Part shown: positions 6,299-7,486 of the stretch, piece by piece
Layout of the letters: each line of letters starts with the position of its first letter
Numbering within the stretch: position 1 is the first letter of the stretch
Assembly: GCA_017959135.1 (NCBI GenBank)
Contig: JAGDBH010000373.1
Coordinates: forward strand, 1 to 7,486
DNA: 7,486 nucleotides
Reading direction: 5' to 3'
Origin: Succinivibrio sp.
GTDB taxonomy: Bacteria; Pseudomonadota; Gammaproteobacteria; Enterobacterales; Succinivibrionaceae
Notes under the pieces: model-generated
Database searches by the model: none
Told to the model about the DNA's origin: nothing
What the model saw: the letters and a program-made list of their open reading frames with translations, nothing else
Program-made: the position numbers and the translations under genes

Positions 6299-7486
6299 TT
6301 AAATAATCTCAGAATCCCAAATTAATCTTTCATCAAATTCATCAGCAGAAAATACCGTAATTAAAACGACGGCACAGAAACATATAATAGCAAATCCAGG
6401 GTAAATACTTAAAAACCCTGTAATTCTTACCACTGAAGACATAATAATTACAACATAAACGTCAATTAAAGACCATCTTCCTATAAACATAACAAAGCGG
6501 AACAGTCTGCTTACTCTTTTCTTAATTCGTATTCTTGAATACTTTGTTACGTACAGAATAAAAGCTATCGAAAATATTTTAAATGCAGGAATAAAGATTG
6601 ATGCCAGAAGAATCACAATCGAAACGAAATAGGATTTCATTTCCCACATGGCAATAACACCTTCAATAATATTAGAGCCAGTTGTAGAGCCTAAGAACTC
6701 TGTATACATTACAGGGTAAAGGTTTGAAGGCAGGTAAAGGATAACAGCAGCAAGCAGAAGGGCAAGACACTTTGAAAAACAGGCACTCTTTCTGAATTCA
6801 ACCTTGCTGTGACAGCGAGGACAGATATCTATCTCAGATTCAGAATGAAAGTAATATCCGCACTCAGTACACTTTTTAACATTCTGTTTTATTGCTGTTT
6901 TACCAAGCTGCATTTTTACCTCTTCCTGTTCCTTAACAAGGTTCCATAACATTGAAGGTTTGAATTTAATACAGCACCACAGCAGCAGAACAGAAAAGAC
7001 AAAGGTAGTGTAGAACCCCAGATAAAAATCCACATCAACAAGACTTGTAAGCTTTATCAGACTTACACAGATACCAAGAACAAAGACATCAACCATACAC
7101 ATGCTGTGACAGAACTGATAAATCTTTGACCATAAAATTCCAGGTTTAATTTTAAAACCGCAGATTAGAAGAGATGAAACAAGAACAAGAACCGGAGAGA
7201 AAAAAGTGAAAAACAGGAAAGAATAAAGTAATAGTCCCCACTTATGTCCAAGAATATAAATAATTGAATATAAAGACATTCCTGAATTTATGCCCATTGC
7301 TGAAATAGACATAAAGGGAACAAAGATACTTATGAAAAGAAACTGAATAGCGGAAAATGAAATGATAGCAATATCGGTTCTGTCAGCAGGATTTCTTTCG
7401 TTTAATCTTCTCCCGCATCGGGGGCAGATATTCACAAATTTACCTTTTCTGTAATCAACATTATCTACTAAATCACAGGAACCGCA
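6299..7486 (-). CDS. pqiA: PqiA family inner-membrane protein (partial at 5' end, runs off window)
   Basis: PqiA is the integral inner-membrane component of the Pqi system, probably feeding or accepting lipids at the base of PqiB. In this window 395 residues are visible. Two tandem PqiA domains each begin with a zinc-ribbon-like cysteine pair set: C-x2-C (residues 1 and 4 from the edge) with CPRC (21-24), and CTEC (206-209) with CPRC (222-225). Each is followed by about four transmembrane segments (near 39-60, 86-110, 128-148, 156-172; and 239-256, 286-308, 335-355, 363-381). The motifs YLPSNLYPVM and GRWSLIDVYVV are typical of the family. A GTG at 7435 could be taken as the start, but the frame stays open to the edge and supplies the first Cys pair, aligning with E. 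coli PqiA. The true start is therefore upstream of the window, probably by a few residues to about 20. Confidence 0.95.
   Translation of the reverse strand, partial: CGSCDLVDNVDYRKGKFVNICPRCGRRLNERNPADRTDIAIISFSAIQFLFISIFVPFMSISAMGINSGMSLYSIIYILGHKWGLLLYSFLFFTFFSPVLVLVSSLLICGFKIKPGILWSKIYQFCHSMCMVDVFVLGICVSLIKLTSLVDVDFYLGFYTTFVFSVLLLWCCIKFKPSMLWNLVKEQEEVKMQLGKTAIKQNVKKCTECGYYFHSESEIDICPRCHSKVEFRKSACFSKCLALLLAAVILYLPSNLYPVMYTEFLGSTTGSNIIEGVIAMWEMKSYFVSIVILLASIFIPAFKIFSIAFILYVTKYSRIRIKKRVSRLFRFVMFIGRWSLIDVYVVIIMSSVVRITGFLSIYPGFAIICFCAVVLITVFSADEFDERLIWDSEII

Overview
The window is chromosomal DNA from an AT-rich gammaproteobacterium. The evidence is gene order: a divergent dnaA, then rpmH-rnpA-yidD-yidC-mnmE in one direction, with proteins that read closely like their Escherichia coli counterparts, followed by an opposing pqiABC operon typical of diderm Proteobacteria. 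The low GC, the common AGA arginine codons and the moderate divergence from E. coli (especially in DnaA domain I) would suit a lineage such as Succinivibrionaceae (Aeromonadales). That assignment is an inference and no marker here proves it.

Layout. Bases 1-222 (minus strand) hold the first 74 codons of dnaA, cut by the window edge. Bases 223-432 are the divergent dnaA/rpmH control region. It carries a good sigma70-type promoter for rpmH, a weaker candidate for dnaA, a 10-bp direct repeat with a 21-bp period, a possible leader hairpin and a 13-codon arginine-rich mini-ORF whose stop overlaps the rpmH start. I see no consensus DnaA-box cluster or GATC sites, so I do not call an origin. Bases 433-4163 (plus strand) are a tightly packed operon: ribosomal protein L34, the RNase P protein, YidD, the YidC insertase and the tRNA-modifying GTPase MnmE. 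The first genes overlap one another. Bases 4164-4210 separate two convergent operons and hold a strong hairpin that is a textbook intrinsic terminator on the minus strand and a poorer one on the plus strand. Bases 4211-7486 (minus strand) are pqiA-pqiB-pqiC in transcription order, with 2-4 bp gaps. pqiA runs off the right edge.

How the genes work together. The plus-strand operon links translation (L34), tRNA 5' maturation (RnpA), inner-membrane protein insertion (YidD, YidC) and wobble-uridine modification (MnmE). The pqi operon encodes a complete MCE-type envelope bridge: an inner-membrane PqiA, a periplasm-spanning PqiB with three MCE domains and a coiled-coil tail, and an outer-membrane lipoprotein PqiC. 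It is inferred to move lipids between the membranes.

I found no convincing previously undescribed system. The points most worth a second look are the arginine-rich mini-ORF overlapping rpmH, the substituted G4 motif (SKAD) in MnmE, the repeats in the dnaA promoter region, and the pqi operon lying directly against mnmE.
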